Assembly (NCBI GenBank): GCA_026706565.1
Contig: JAPOYM010000094.1
Coordinates: forward strand, 1-38,026
Origin: a bacterium
GTDB lineage: Bacteria; Actinomycetota; Acidimicrobiia; Acidimicrobiales; CATQHL01
DNA length: 38,026 bases
Direction of reading: 5' to 3'
The position numbers and the translations under genes were made by a program. This document shows, piece after piece, positions 15,023 to 22,849 of this stretch; position 1 is the stretch's first letter; every line of letters begins with the position of its first letter. The notes beneath the pieces are model-generated. The model was not told the DNA's origin and did no database searches. It worked only from the letters and a program-made list of their open reading frames with translations.

Positions 15023-15433
15023 ATGGTTGCGGCGGCGGGCGAGGAGACTCCGCACTCGGCGGAGTCCGCGGCCGGCCCGCAGGCGCCCGGCGGGGATCCA
15101 GCGGGACCGGCGCCAGCCGACGACCCGGCCGCGGTGCTGGGCGAACTCCGCGAGGTGGTCCTCGCGTACGTCCGCCAAGAAGCTGTCGAACCGCTCAAGC
15201 GGTTGGCCCTCTGGCTGGCGTTCGGGCTCGCCGGCGGCGTCTTCGTGAGCACAGGATTGGTGCTACTGGCGTTGGCCGGACTGCGGGCCCTGCAGACCGA
15301 GACGGGCGACCGCCTCGCCGGAAGCTGGAGTTGGAGTCCCTACGCCATCGTTCTGGCGGGGGTCCTGGCTGTCTTCCTGCTCGCAAGGTCGGCTGCTCGG
15401 GCGCGCCGCCGCACACCGGAGTCCTCCGCGTGA
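15023..15433 (+). CDS. Two-helix membrane protein, holin-like (possible phage_holin_3_6)
   Basis: A 136-residue protein with a Pro/Ala-rich cytoplasmic head of about 45 residues, an amphipathic helix (VLAYVRQEAVEPLKRLALWL), a hydrophobic helix LAFGLAGGVFVSTGLVLLAL, a short loop and a second helix YAIVLAGVLAVFLLA, ending in a basic tail. This layout is like the actinobacterial putative holin-X family, which occurs in chromosomes without phages. The true function is unknown. Its TGA overlaps the GTG start of the next gene (GTGA). Confidence 0.7.
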   Translation: MVAAAGEETPHSAESAAGPQAPGGDPAGPAPADDPAAVLGELREVVLAYVRQEAVEPLKRLALWLAFGLAGGVFVSTGLVLLALAGLRALQTETGDRLAGSWSWSPYAIVLAGVLAVFLLARSAARARRRTPESSA

Positions 15434-15642
15434 GCAGCGAGACCGAAGGGATCACCCGCGACGACCTCGAGGCCAAACTGAGGGAGGCGGCCGACGCCCT
15501 GAACGCCGCCAGCGCGCCCGCACGCCGAACCGCCTGGCGGGCGAGCGTGCTCTCTGCGGCGCTCCTCGTGGTGGCGTCCTACTTCTTGGGCCGCCGCCGC
15601 GGTCGCCTGTCGCGGACCTTCGTAGAGCTGCGGCGCTACTGA
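15430..15642 (+). CDS. Small single-pass membrane protein, unknown
   Basis: A 70-residue protein with an N-terminal helix (DDLEAKLREAADALNAA) and one membrane segment (ASVLSAALLVVASYFLG) followed by a strongly basic RRRGRLSR tail. GTG 15430 overlaps the previous stop. It is clearly in one operon with its neighbours. The membrane topology suggests the N-terminus is outside or buried and the Arg-rich tail is cytoplasmic. Confidence 0.6.
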   Translation: MSSETEGITRDDLEAKLREAADALNAASAPARRTAWRASVLSAALLVVASYFLGRRRGRLSRTFVELRRY

Positions 15643-15652
15643 GGCCGGAGCC

Positions 15653-15886
15653 GTGGGCGCCCTCGGACCGCTCTTGGCGCTCGCCCGCCGACGCGGCATC
15701 GCCCGCGGCCTGTTCGGCACGAGCACGGGCTGGCTGTTGGCGGCTCTGGTGGCTTGGGGCCTGCGGGGGCTGCGGCGCGCCCTGCGGCCGGCCACCCCCG
15801 GGGTGCAGAGCGTCTCGCGCCTGCGGCCCGGCGAGCGTCTCGTCGTCACCCACGGGCCGCGCCGGGGGCCCCGGCAGGGCGCGTGA
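15653..15886 (+). CDS. Small membrane-associated basic protein, unknown
   Basis: A 77-residue protein with a weak hydrophobic segment (GWLLAALVAWGLRGL) flanked by many arginines, and a C-terminal SVSRLRPGERLVVTHGPRR stretch that looks like a small beta motif. The start is GTG 15653, 10 bases after the preceding stop. Its stop overlaps the GTG of trmI. No family is recognised. Confidence 0.55.
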   Translation: MGALGPLLALARRRGIARGLFGTSTGWLLAALVAWGLRGLRRALRPATPGVQSVSRLRPGERLVVTHGPRRGPRQGA

Positions 15887-16698
15887 GCGAGGAGGGAGCG
15901 CGCACCTCTCCGGCGGGCGGCCGCGGCGGCGGGGTGTTCGCCGCCGGCGAGCTGGTGCTGCTCGTCGACCGCAAGGATCGGACCTACCTGCGCCGACTCG
16001 AGCCCGGCGGGTTCTTCCACTCCCATGGGGGCCTCGTGGCGTGGGACGATCTGCTGGGCCGTCCCGAGGGCAGCGAGGTGCGCTCGGCGGGCGGGGGCAG
16101 GTTCCGGGCCTTCCGCCCGACGCTGTCGGACTACATCGTGAAGATGAAGCGCGGCGCGCAGGTCATCTATCCGAAGGATCTCGGCCCCATCCTGCTGTTG
16201 GCCGACATCGCCCCCGGGGTCCGCGTCCTCGAGTCCGGGGTGGGTTCGGGAGCGCTGTCGATAGCACTGCTGCGCGCCGGCGCCGAGGTGGTCGGCTATG
16301 AGATCCGCGGCGACTTCGCCCGCAGGGCTCGCAAGAACGTGCGGGAGTTCCTCGGCGCCGAGGCGGCGGCGCGCTACCGCGTCGAGGAGCGAGACTGCTA
16401 CGAGGCCCTCGATCTGGAGGACCTCGACCGGGTGGCCCTCGATCTGCCCGAGCCCTGGCGGGTGGTCCCCCACGCGGCCGCTTCGCTGGCGCCGGGGGGC
16501 ATTCTCGTCGCCTACACCCCCAGCGTGACGCAGGCGGCCCGCCTTCGGGAGGCTCTGGCGCCGGGGCAGTGGGCCCTAGCCGCCACCGTCGAGGTCCTGC
16601 AGCGGGGTTGGCACATCGTCGGCGAGGCCGTGAGACCCGAGCACCGCATGGTGGCCCACACCGGTTTCGTGACCCACGCCCGGCGCCTGCCGTCCTAG
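15883..16698 (+). CDS. trmI: tRNA (adenine-58-N1)-methyltransferase
   Basis: A 271-residue SAM-dependent enzyme that would make m1A58 in the T-loop of tRNA. An N-terminal beta domain is followed by RPTLSDYIVKMKRGAQVIYPKD, a family hallmark, and the SAM loop VLESGVGSGALSIAL. The catalytic-region motif ALDLPEPWRVV and the C-terminal ERGWHI-like QRGWHIVGEAVRPEHRM are also present. GTG 15883 overlaps the previous stop (GTGA). In mycobacteria the homologue Rv2118c also lies near mpa, so this neighbourhood is conserved. Confidence 0.92.
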   Translation: MSEEGARTSPAGGRGGGVFAAGELVLLVDRKDRTYLRRLEPGGFFHSHGGLVAWDDLLGRPEGSEVRSAGGGRFRAFRPTLSDYIVKMKRGAQVIYPKDLGPILLLADIAPGVRVLESGVGSGALSIALLRAGAEVVGYEIRGDFARRARKNVREFLGAEAAARYRVEERDCYEALDLEDLDRVALDLPEPWRVVPHAAASLAPGGILVAYTPSVTQAARLREALAPGQWALAATVEVLQRGWHIVGEAVRPEHRMVAHTGFVTHARRLPS

Positions 16699-16716
16699 GA
16701 GCGGGAGACGGGCGCC

Positions 16717-17226
16717 GTGAACCTCTTGGACCTGGGGATCGTGGGCCTGCTGCTGCTGGGAGCGCTGCGGGGGCTCTGGACCGGGCTGCTGCGGCCGGGG
16801 CTGGCCTGGCTGGGCGTGGCGCCGGGTCTGTTCGTTGCGGTGGAGCTGCTGCCGTGGGTCCTCGATCAGATCGCCGAGCCTGTCGAGCAGTGGCACCCCT
16901 TGGCCTATCCGCTGGGGGTGAGCGCGGGGGTGCTCGTCACCGGGGCCCTCGCCGGGCGCCTCGTCGGCTCGGCTCTCGGGCGGACGCTGCAAGTCGCTCT
17001 CCCGGAGTCGGTGCGCAAGGCGGACCGGTTGGCGGGATGCCTCGTGGCCGCGGCGGCGGTGGGCGCAGTGGTCTGGCTGCTCGTGCCGATGGCCGCCACC
17101 ACTCCTGGCTGGCTGGCCGAGCAGGCCGAGGGCTCGGTGCTGGTGCGCTGGAGCCTCCAGCGGCTGCCGCCTCCGCCCGAGGGCCTCGACCGCGTCGTCG
17201 GCTGGGTGAGCCTCAGTCCCGGCTAG
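16717..17226 (+). CDS. CvpA-like membrane protein
   Basis: A 169-residue protein with four hydrophobic segments and the CvpA-type opening NLLDLGIVGLLLLGALRGLWTG-like pattern, in which a short helix is followed by R-G-x-x-x-G. Members are linked to colicin V production and, in actinobacteria, form the membrane part of the serine protease MarP. Here no protease domain follows. The start is GTG 16717 with GCGGGAG upstream. Its stop faces the ferredoxin gene at a distance of 13 bases. Confidence 0.7.
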   Translation: MNLLDLGIVGLLLLGALRGLWTGLLRPGLAWLGVAPGLFVAVELLPWVLDQIAEPVEQWHPLAYPLGVSAGVLVTGALAGRLVGSALGRTLQVALPESVRKADRLAGCLVAAAAVGAVVWLLVPMAATTPGWLAEQAEGSVLVRWSLQRLPPPPEGLDRVVGWVSLSPG

Positions 17227-17239
17227 CCGTGAGGCCGGC

Positions 17240-17479
17240 TCAGGCGTCGATCTCGATGAAGATGCACTCTCCGGGGCACTCTTCGGCGGACTCGATGGTC
17301 GCCTCTTCCTGGCCCGCCGGCACTACAGCTAGGCCAGAGGGGCCTCCCGGGTCGCTGAAGATCGTGTCCCCCTCGCGCACGTAGGCCAAGCCGTCGTCGA
17401 GCAGCGTGAACACGTCCGGCGCGATCTCCTCGCAGAGACCGTCGCCCGTGCACAGATCCTGGTCGATCCAGACCTTCAT
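17240..17479 (-). CDS. Single-cluster ferredoxin, probably [3Fe-4S]
   Basis: A 79-residue electron carrier. The cluster site reads LCTGDGLCEEIAPDVF, with Cys-x5-Cys and Asp at the place of the second cluster cysteine, and a last Cys in ECPGECIFIE. This pattern is typical of the [3Fe-4S] ferredoxins that serve cytochrome P450 and other oxygenases in actinobacteria. The sequence is strongly acidic. ATG 17479 follows a GGCAAG-type weak ribosome site. It is divergent from mpa, and a TATACT promoter lies about 60 bases upstream. No redox partner is encoded nearby. Confidence 0.85.
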   Translation of the reverse strand: MKVWIDQDLCTGDGLCEEIAPDVFTLLDDGLAYVREGDTIFSDPGGPSGLAVVPAGQEEATIESAEECPGECIFIEIDA

Positions 17480-17514
17480 CTTGCCGCTCCCCGATTGAGT
17501 GGATGGTGCGTGCC

Positions 17515-17540
17515 TGATCGGTGAATCACCGCCGCGATCA
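17515..17540. promoter_or_regulatory. Palindrome just downstream of the ferredoxin promoter, possible operator
   Basis: CGGTGAATCACCG (17519-17531) has 6-bp arms around one base, and it lies within an outer TGATC/GATCA pair (17515-17519 and 17536-17540). It would overlap the transcription start of the ferredoxin gene, a usual repressor position. Confidence 0.4.
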
Positions 17541-17545
17541 GTATA
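17540..17545 (-). promoter_or_regulatory. -10 box (TATACT) of the ferredoxin gene
   Basis: Read on the minus strand this is TATACT, one change from the TATAAT consensus. It predicts a leader of about 50 bases. No -35 consensus is seen at the usual distance. Confidence 0.5.
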
Positions 17546-17658
17546 GCGCCGGCCCGGGCACGCCCCGCACGGACCGGGCCCGGACGCCGCAACCGGCTTC
17601 GCCGCGAGCGCACCGCAGCCGGGGCGAGTGTAGTCACCTGAATCCATGGCGCCGCGTG

Positions 17659-17664
17659 TAGGGT
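17659..17664 (+). promoter_or_regulatory. Candidate -10 box (TAGGGT) of the mpa operon
   Basis: TAGGGT fits TANNNT and would start a transcript near 17671, giving a short leader that includes the strong ribosome binding site at 17686. Confidence 0.35.
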
Positions 17665-17685
17665 CGCATCCGACGATCCCCGGAG

Positions 17686-17701
17686 GGAGGTGAGAACCAT
17701 C
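17686..17701 (+). promoter_or_regulatory. Perfect Shine-Dalgarno facing an ATC codon at the mpa start
   Basis: GGAGGTGA (17686-17693) is an 8-base match to the 16S anti-SD. The annotatable GTG at 17690 lies inside it and cannot use it. The in-frame codon at the right spacing (5 bases) is ATC at 17699. GAGAACC stands directly before this ATC and also directly before the ATG of pup. Confidence 0.45.
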
Positions 17702-19423
17702 GACGAGGTCCCCAAGGATCAGGCCGTGCAGCTCAAGCTGCTGCGCCAGGAGATCGAGGCGCTGCGCCGCCGCCTGCAGGACACCCCCCAGCGCATCCGC
17801 ACGCTCGAGGAGCGGCTGCTGGAGACCAAGGGGCAGCTGGCCCAGGCGGTCTCGCAGAACGAGAAGCTCACCCACACCCTGCGCGAGGCGCGCGAGCACA
17901 TCAGCGCCCTGCGGGAGGAGGTCGAGAAGCTCACTCAGACCCCCAACGCCTACGGCACCGTCCTCCGGCTCAACGACGACGGCACCGCCGACGTCCTCTC
18001 CTCCGGGCGGAAGATGCGCGTGGCGATCCATCCCGAGGTGGAAGGCACCCTGGAACGCGGCCAAGAGGTTGCGCTGAACGATTCCCTCAGCGTGGTGCTG
18101 GCCCGCTCCGCCGACGGCACCGGCGAGGTGGTCACCCTGACCGAACTGCTGGAGGGCGGGCGCCGGGCGGTGGTGAGCTGCCGCGCCGACGAGGAGCGGG
18201 TCGTGGATCTGGCCGAGCACCTGGCCGGTGTCCCGCTCCGCGTCGGCGACCCGATGCTCATGGACACCCGCTCCGGCCTCCTCACCGAACGCCTCGTGCG
18301 CTCGGAGGTGGAGGACCTGGTGCTCGAGGAGGTGCCCGAGGTCACCTACGACGACGTCGGGGGGCTCGACGCGCAGATCGAGAAGATCACCGACGCCGTG
18401 GAACTGCCCTTCCTGCATGCGGATCTGTTCGCCGAGCACCGCCTGCCGGCCCCGAAGGGCATCCTGCTCTACGGACCGCCCGGCTGCGGCAAGACCCTCA
18501 TCGCCAAGGCGGTCGCCAACTCGCTCGCCACCAAGGTGGCCGCCGCCACCGGCAACGAGAAGGCGCGGAGCTACTTCCTGAACATCAAGGGACCGGAGCT
18601 GCTCAACAAGTACGTCGGCGAGACGGAGCGGCAAATCCGCAGGGTCTTCCAGCAGGCCCGGGACCGATCGGCAGAGGGCTGGCCGGTCATCGTGTTCTTC
18701 GACGAGATGGAGTCGCTGTTCCGCATGCGCGGCAGCGGCATCAGTTCGGACATGGAATCCACCGTCGTGCCGCAGTTGCTCGCCGAGATCGACGGGGTAG
18801 AGGCACTGCGGAACGTCATCGTGATCGGCGCCTCCAACCGGGAGGACCTGATCGATCCGGCGATCCTGCGCCCAGGACGCCTCGACGTGAAGATCAAGAT
18901 CGAGCGGCCCGACGCCGAGGCGGCCGCGGCGATCTACTCCCGCTATCTCACCGTGGAGCTGCCGATCGCCCACAGCGCCGTGGAGATCATCGGCGGCGGC
19001 GAGAGGGACAAGGCGGTGCGCGGCATGATCGAGCAGACGGTCGCCGAGATGTACAGCACCGAGGAGCGCAACGAGTTTCTCGAGGTCACCTACCAGAACG
19101 GCGACAAGGAGACGATGTACTTCCGCGACTTCGCCTCCGGGGCCATGATCGAGAACATCGTGCGGCGGGCCAAGAAGCTGGCCATCAAGCGCGTCATCGC
19201 CGGCGGTCCCGGTGGCATCACCCTCGAGGACCTGCTGCACTCGGTCGGCCAGGAGCACGCCGAGCACGAGGACCTTCCCAACACCACCAATCCCGACGAC
19301 TGGGCCAAGATCGCCGGCAAGAAGGGCGAGCGGATCACCTTCGTCCGCACCCTCGTGCACCGCGACGACACCAACACCGGCGGCCGCTCCATCGAGCGGG
19401 TTGCCACCGGCCAGTACCTGTAA
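17690..19423 (+). CDS. mpa: Proteasome-associated AAA+ ATPase (Mpa/ARC)
   Basis: A 577-residue (or 574 if ATC-started) hexameric unfoldase that recognises Pup and feeds substrates into the 20S core. Residues about 8-85 form the Pup-binding coiled coil ([17 protein letters not shown]). Two OB-like domains follow ([15 protein letters not shown] and RAVVSC). The AAA module has Walker A GPPGCGKT at 262-269, Walker B VIVFFDE at 333-339 and [19 protein letters not shown]. The C-terminus GQYL is the gate-opening tail known for Mpa. It begins the proteasome operon, followed after 20 bases by dop. Confidence 0.95.
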   Translation: MRTIDEVPKDQAVQLKLLRQEIEALRRRLQDTPQRIRTLEERLLETKGQLAQAVSQNEKLTHTLREAREHISALREEVEKLTQTPNAYGTVLRLNDDGTADVLSSGRKMRVAIHPEVEGTLERGQEVALNDSLSVVLARSADGTGEVVTLTELLEGGRRAVVSCRADEERVVDLAEHLAGVPLRVGDPMLMDTRSGLLTERLVRSEVEDLVLEEVPEVTYDDVGGLDAQIEKITDAVELPFLHADLFAEHRLPAPKGILLYGPPGCGKTLIAKAVANSLATKVAAATGNEKARSYFLNIKGPELLNKYVGETERQIRRVFQQARDRSAEGWPVIVFFDEMESLFRMRGSGISSDMESTVVPQLLAEIDGVEALRNVIVIGASNREDLIDPAILRPGRLDVKIKIERPDAEAAAAIYSRYLTVELPIAHSAVEIIGGGERDKAVRGMIEQTVAEMYSTEERNEFLEVTYQNGDKETMYFRDFASGAMIENIVRRAKKLAIKRVIAGGPGGITLEDLLHSVGQEHAEHEDLPNTTNPDDWAKIAGKKGERITFVRTLVHRDDTNTGGRSIERVATGQYL

Positions 19424-19443
19424 CAACGCGGACCTCGCCGAAC

Positions 19444-20949
19444 GTGGTCGTCCCCAAGATCTGCGGGCTCGAGACCGAGTACGGGATCACACATCGCGGC
19501 GCCGAGGAGTCCAACCCGATCACGGCCTCCTCGCTGCTGATCAACGCCTACCTGTCCGGCCTACAGCACGCGCCCGGCTCGCCGATCGCACGCGTGGAGT
19601 GGGACTTCGAGGACGAGATGCCGGGGCGCGACGCCCGCGGCGTCGGCGGGGGCGACATCGGTTACGAGCCCGAGACGCACCTCGTCAACGCCGTGCTGAC
19701 CAACGGCTCGCGCTACTACGTGGATCACGCCCACCCCGAGATCTCCGGGCCGGAGTGCGCCGATGCGCGCAGCGCCGTTGTGTGGGACCGGGCGGCGGAC
19801 GTCATCGCCCGGCGCTCCATGGAGGCGGCACGGGCACTGCTGCCGGAGGGCCAGGAACTCGTCGTCTACAAGAACAACTCCGACGGCAAGGGCAACTCCT
19901 ACGGCTGCCACGAGAACTACCTCATGGATCGCGCCACGCCCTTCGGGCGCATCGTGGTTGGGGCCACACCGCACTTCGTGACCCGGCAGATCTTCTGCGG
20001 GGCCGGGAAGGTGGGGACCGAGGCGGCGGGAGTGGAGCGCTTCTCGGTCCCATTCCAACTCAGCCAGCGGGCCGACTTCTTCGAGGAGGAGGTCGGGCTG
20101 GAGACGACCCTGAAGCGGCCGATCGTGAACACCCGTGACGAGCCTCACGCCGATGCCCGGCACTACCGGCGGCTGCACGTCATCGTGGGCGACGCCAACC
20201 TCGCCGAGGTGGCCACCTTCCTGAAGGTCGGCACCACCGCCCTGGTGCTGGCCCTCGTGGAGCACGATCTCTTCCCCGATGACCTGTGCCTGGCCGCGCC
20301 GGTGCAGGCGATCAGGGCCGTCAGCTGCGACCTGAGCCTGCGGCAGCCGTTCCGGCTCGCCGACGGCACCAGTGCCACCGCCCTGGACGTGCAGTGGGAA
20401 CTCCTCGAGCGCTGCGCCAAGTACTGCCACGACGTCGGCACCGAGGCGGTGGGCGGCGCGGTCGCCGACGAGGTGCTGGCGCGCTGGGAAACGGTGCTCA
20501 CGCAACTGGAGACCGATCCGCTCAGCCCTGCGACGACCGTCGACTGGGTGGCCAAGTACCGCCTGCTGGACGCCTACCGCTCCCGCAACGGCTGCGACTG
20601 GAGCGATTCCCGCCTGCAGGCCCTGGATCTGCAGTATCACGACCTGCGCCCGGAGCGATCGGTGGCGGACCGCCTCGCACTGGAGCGACTCGTGGACGCC
20701 GAGGAGGTCCGGTGGGCCACCGAGAACCCCCCGCCGGACACCAGGGCCTACTTCCGCGGCCGCTGCCTGCAGCAGTTCGCCTCCCACGTCGTCGCCGCCA
20801 ACTGGGACTCGGTGGTCTTCGACCTCGGCGGCGAGACTCTGCGCCGGGTCCCCATGATGGAACCTGCCCGCGGAACCCGGCAACATGTGGCTAGCTTGTT
20901 CGACGAGTGTCAGACCCCGGCCGACCTCATCGGGAGGCTGCAGCAGTGA
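19444..20949 (+). CDS. dop: Deamidase/depupylase of Pup
   Basis: A 501-residue carboxylate-amine-ligase-like enzyme that converts the C-terminal Gln of Pup to Glu and also removes Pup from targets. The ATP/Mg motif GLETEYGI is at residues 8-15. Asp94 in YYVDHAHPE is at the place of the catalytic aspartate. The extra loop between about residues 40 and 75 (Dop-loop) is present, which separates it from Paf[20 protein letters not shown] is strongly conserved. GTG 19444 gives MVVPKICGLETEYG. Pup follows after 18 bases. Confidence 0.95.
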   Translation: MVVPKICGLETEYGITHRGAEESNPITASSLLINAYLSGLQHAPGSPIARVEWDFEDEMPGRDARGVGGGDIGYEPETHLVNAVLTNGSRYYVDHAHPEISGPECADARSAVVWDRAADVIARRSMEAARALLPEGQELVVYKNNSDGKGNSYGCHENYLMDRATPFGRIVVGATPHFVTRQIFCGAGKVGTEAAGVERFSVPFQLSQRADFFEEEVGLETTLKRPIVNTRDEPHADARHYRRLHVIVGDANLAEVATFLKVGTTALVLALVEHDLFPDDLCLAAPVQAIRAVSCDLSLRQPFRLADGTSATALDVQWELLERCAKYCHDVGTEAVGGAVADEVLARWETVLTQLETDPLSPATTVDWVAKYRLLDAYRSRNGCDWSDSRLQALDLQYHDLRPERSVADRLALERLVDAEEVRWATENPPPDTRAYFRGRCLQQFASHVVAANWDSVVFDLGGETLRRVPMMEPARGTRQHVASLFDECQTPADLIGRLQQ

Positions 20950-20967
20950 TGGGTGAGCGCGAGAACC

Positions 20968-21165
20968 ATGGCTGAACGAGAGCGGATCCAGAAGTCGTCC
21001 CGGCCGAGCGCCGAATCGGTCCAGGAGGAGGAGACGCGGGCCGCCAGCCCCACCGGTGACCGTCTGAAGGCGGAACTCGACGACCTCCTCGACGAGATCG
21101 ACGAGGTGCTCGAGACCAACGCCGAGGAGTTCGTGAACTCCTACATCCAAAAGGGCGGGCAGTAG
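20968..21165 (+). CDS. pup: Prokaryotic ubiquitin-like protein Pup
   Basis: A 65-residue, intrinsically disordered protein tag. It has a charged N-terminal half and the Mpa-binding helical stretch LKAELDDLLDEIDEVLE, and ends IQKGGQ. The C-terminal Gln means that Dop must deamidate it to Glu before PafA can ligate it. ATG 20968 is chosen over GTG 20953, since it matches the usual Pup length and GAGAACC lies directly in front. GGGTGAG upstream serves as ribosome site. Confidence 0.95.
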   Translation: MAERERIQKSSRPSAESVQEEETRAASPTGDRLKAELDDLLDEIDEVLETNAEEFVNSYIQKGGQ

Positions 21166-21222
21166 CGCCTCGGCAGCGTCCCGCGCCGCAGCCCGCCGGC
21201 ACGATCGCGGCGCGGCGGCGAG

Positions 21223-21228
21223 TAGTCT
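21223..21228 (+). promoter_or_regulatory. Internal -10 box (TAGTCT) before prcB
   Basis: TAGTCT ends 6 bases before ATG 21235, with no ribosome site between. A leaderless transcript could start here, independently of mpa-dop-pup. Confidence 0.5.
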
Positions 21229-21234
21229 GCCGAC

Positions 21235-22062
21235 ATGGACCTCCCGCCGCTGCGGACTGTTCCCCTGTTCGGCATCGGCGAGGATCCCGGCCCGAGTTTC
21301 ACCGGCCTGCTCGCCCGCGGGGACTCCGCCGCCGTCGCCTCCTGGGGGCAGAGCGAGCTGCCCGGCGTCTCCGTGGCCACGACCGTCGTGGCCCTGCGCC
21401 ACCGCGACGGGGTCGTCATGGCGGGCGACCGGCGGGCGACGGCCGGCAACTTCATCAGCCACCGCACCATCGAGAAGGTCTTCCCGGCGGGTCGCTACGC
21501 GGCGGTGGCCATCGCCGGTGCGGCCGGGCCGTCGATGGAGATGGTCCGGCTCTTCCAACTGCAGCTCGAGCACTACGAGAAGGTCGAGGGGCGACCGCTC
21601 AGCCTCGACGGCCAAGCCAACCAGCTCAGCCAGATGGTGCGGGCCAATCTCGCCTCGGCCCTGCAGGGGCTCGTCGTCGTCCCGCTCTTCGCCGGCTGGG
21701 ACCAGGGTCGCCGCCGCGGCCGGCTGTTCCAGTACGACGTGACCGGCGGGCGGTACGAGGAGCAGGACTACGCCGCCGCCGGGTCCGGCAGCCTGCACGC
21801 CGGCACGGTCGTGAAGCTCGGCTTCCGGGGGGACTTGGAAGCGGCGGCGGCCGCCGACCTCGCCATCTCAGCGCTCTTCGAGGCGGCCGACGAGGACGCC
21901 GCCACCGGCGGCCCCGACCTGGTGCGGGGCATCTTCCCGGTCGTCGTGAACATCGACTCCGACGGCTACCGCCGCCTCGAGGACAGCGACGTCGAGGGGC
22001 GGTTCCGCTCGCTGCTCGCCTCACTCGAAGCGCCGGACGGGCCGGGCGCCGGCGGCGGCTGA
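21235..22062 (+). CDS. prcB: Proteasome beta subunit
   Basis: A 275-residue precursor of the proteolytic 20S subunit. A propeptide of 48 residues would be removed to free Thr49 as the N-terminal nucleophile. Counting from it, Asp17 (AGDRRAT) and Lys33 (IEKVF) are in the canonical places. GSGSLHAGTV and DEDAATGGPDLVRGIFP match actinobacterial PrcB. The residue before the nucleophile is Ala (VATTVVAL) where Gly is almost always found, as in mycobacterial HGTTIVAL. The length is normal. prcA follows after 51 bases. Confidence 0.95.
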   Translation: MDLPPLRTVPLFGIGEDPGPSFTGLLARGDSAAVASWGQSELPGVSVATTVVALRHRDGVVMAGDRRATAGNFISHRTIEKVFPAGRYAAVAIAGAAGPSMEMVRLFQLQLEHYEKVEGRPLSLDGQANQLSQMVRANLASALQGLVVVPLFAGWDQGRRRGRLFQYDVTGGRYEEQDYAAAGSGSLHAGTVVKLGFRGDLEAAAAADLAISALFEAADEDAATGGPDLVRGIFPVVVNIDSDGYRRLEDSDVEGRFRSLLASLEAPDGPGAGGG

Positions 22063-22113
22063 GGCCGAAGCCGCGGCCACAGGCGCCCACCGGGGCCGGA
22101 ACGGGGACCGACC

Positions 22114-22839
22114 ATGAACATGCCCTTCTATGTGGCGCCCGAGCAGATCATGAAGGACCGCGCCGACTACGCGCGCAAGGGGATCGCCCGCGGCAAGAGC
22201 CTCGTGGCGCTGACCTACCGCGACGGCATCCTGCTGTGCGCGGAGAACGTCTCGAACACTCTGCGCAAGATCAGCGAGATCTACGACCGCATCGCCTTCG
22301 CCGGGGTGGGCAAGTACAACGAATTCGACCAGCTGCGCATCGCCGGCGTCCGCCACGCCGACCTCAAGGGCTACGCCTACAGCCGCCAGGATGTGGACGC
22401 CCGCAGCCTCGCCAACCAGTACGCGCAGATCCTCGGGCACATCTTCACCCACGAGATGAAGCCCATGGAGGTGGAGATACTCGTCGCGGAGATCGGCGCC
22501 GAGCCGGGGGGCGACCAGCTCTTCCACATCCTCTACGACGGGACCGTCAACGACGAGCACCGCTGCTCGGTGCTCGGCGGCGAGGCCGACGCCATCTCCG
22601 AGCGATTGGCGGGCCTCTACGAGCCGGAGCTGGAGGCGGCGGCGGCGCTGCGGGTGGCCGCGGAGGCACTCGCCGGCGCCGACAGGACCGTGCGCGCCGA
22701 CGACCTCGAAGTGGCCGCCTTGGACCGCACGCTGGGCCGGCGCTGCTTCCGCCGCCTCGACCTAGCCGAGATAGACGCCCTGCTGCCTGCGCCCGGACGC
22801 CCGCCGTCGGACCGGCCCGAGGCCGGGCCCCCCGGCTAG
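22114..22839 (+). CDS. prcA: Proteasome alpha subunit
   Basis: A 241-residue non-catalytic subunit that forms the outer gate rings of the 20S core. It opens with [20 protein letters not shown], the typical gating helix, followed by [20 protein letters not shown] and [19 protein letters not shown]. No catalytic threonine is present, as expected. The last 20 residues are Pro/Gly-rich. ATG 22114 has no strong ribosome site, so it may rely on prcB translation. Confidence 0.95.
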   Translation: MNMPFYVAPEQIMKDRADYARKGIARGKSLVALTYRDGILLCAENVSNTLRKISEIYDRIAFAGVGKYNEFDQLRIAGVRHADLKGYAYSRQDVDARSLANQYAQILGHIFTHEMKPMEVEILVAEIGAEPGGDQLFHILYDGTVNDEHRCSVLGGEADAISERLAGLYEPELEAAAALRVAAEALAGADRTVRADDLEVAALDRTLGRRCFRRLDLAEIDALLPAPGRPPSDRPEAGPPG

Positions 22840-22849
22840 AGGTCGCCCG

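Noticed and set aside
15023-15433. Prophage holin
   Set aside because: There are no phage genes nearby; the family is also chromosomal in actinobacteria.
17480-19426. Long extension of the ferredoxin frame antisense to mpa
   Set aside because: The ferredoxin has its own ATG, and the extension covers a certain gene.
19561-21798. 745-codon antisense frame over dop, pup and prcB
   Set aside because: Shadow frame; all three sense genes are secure.
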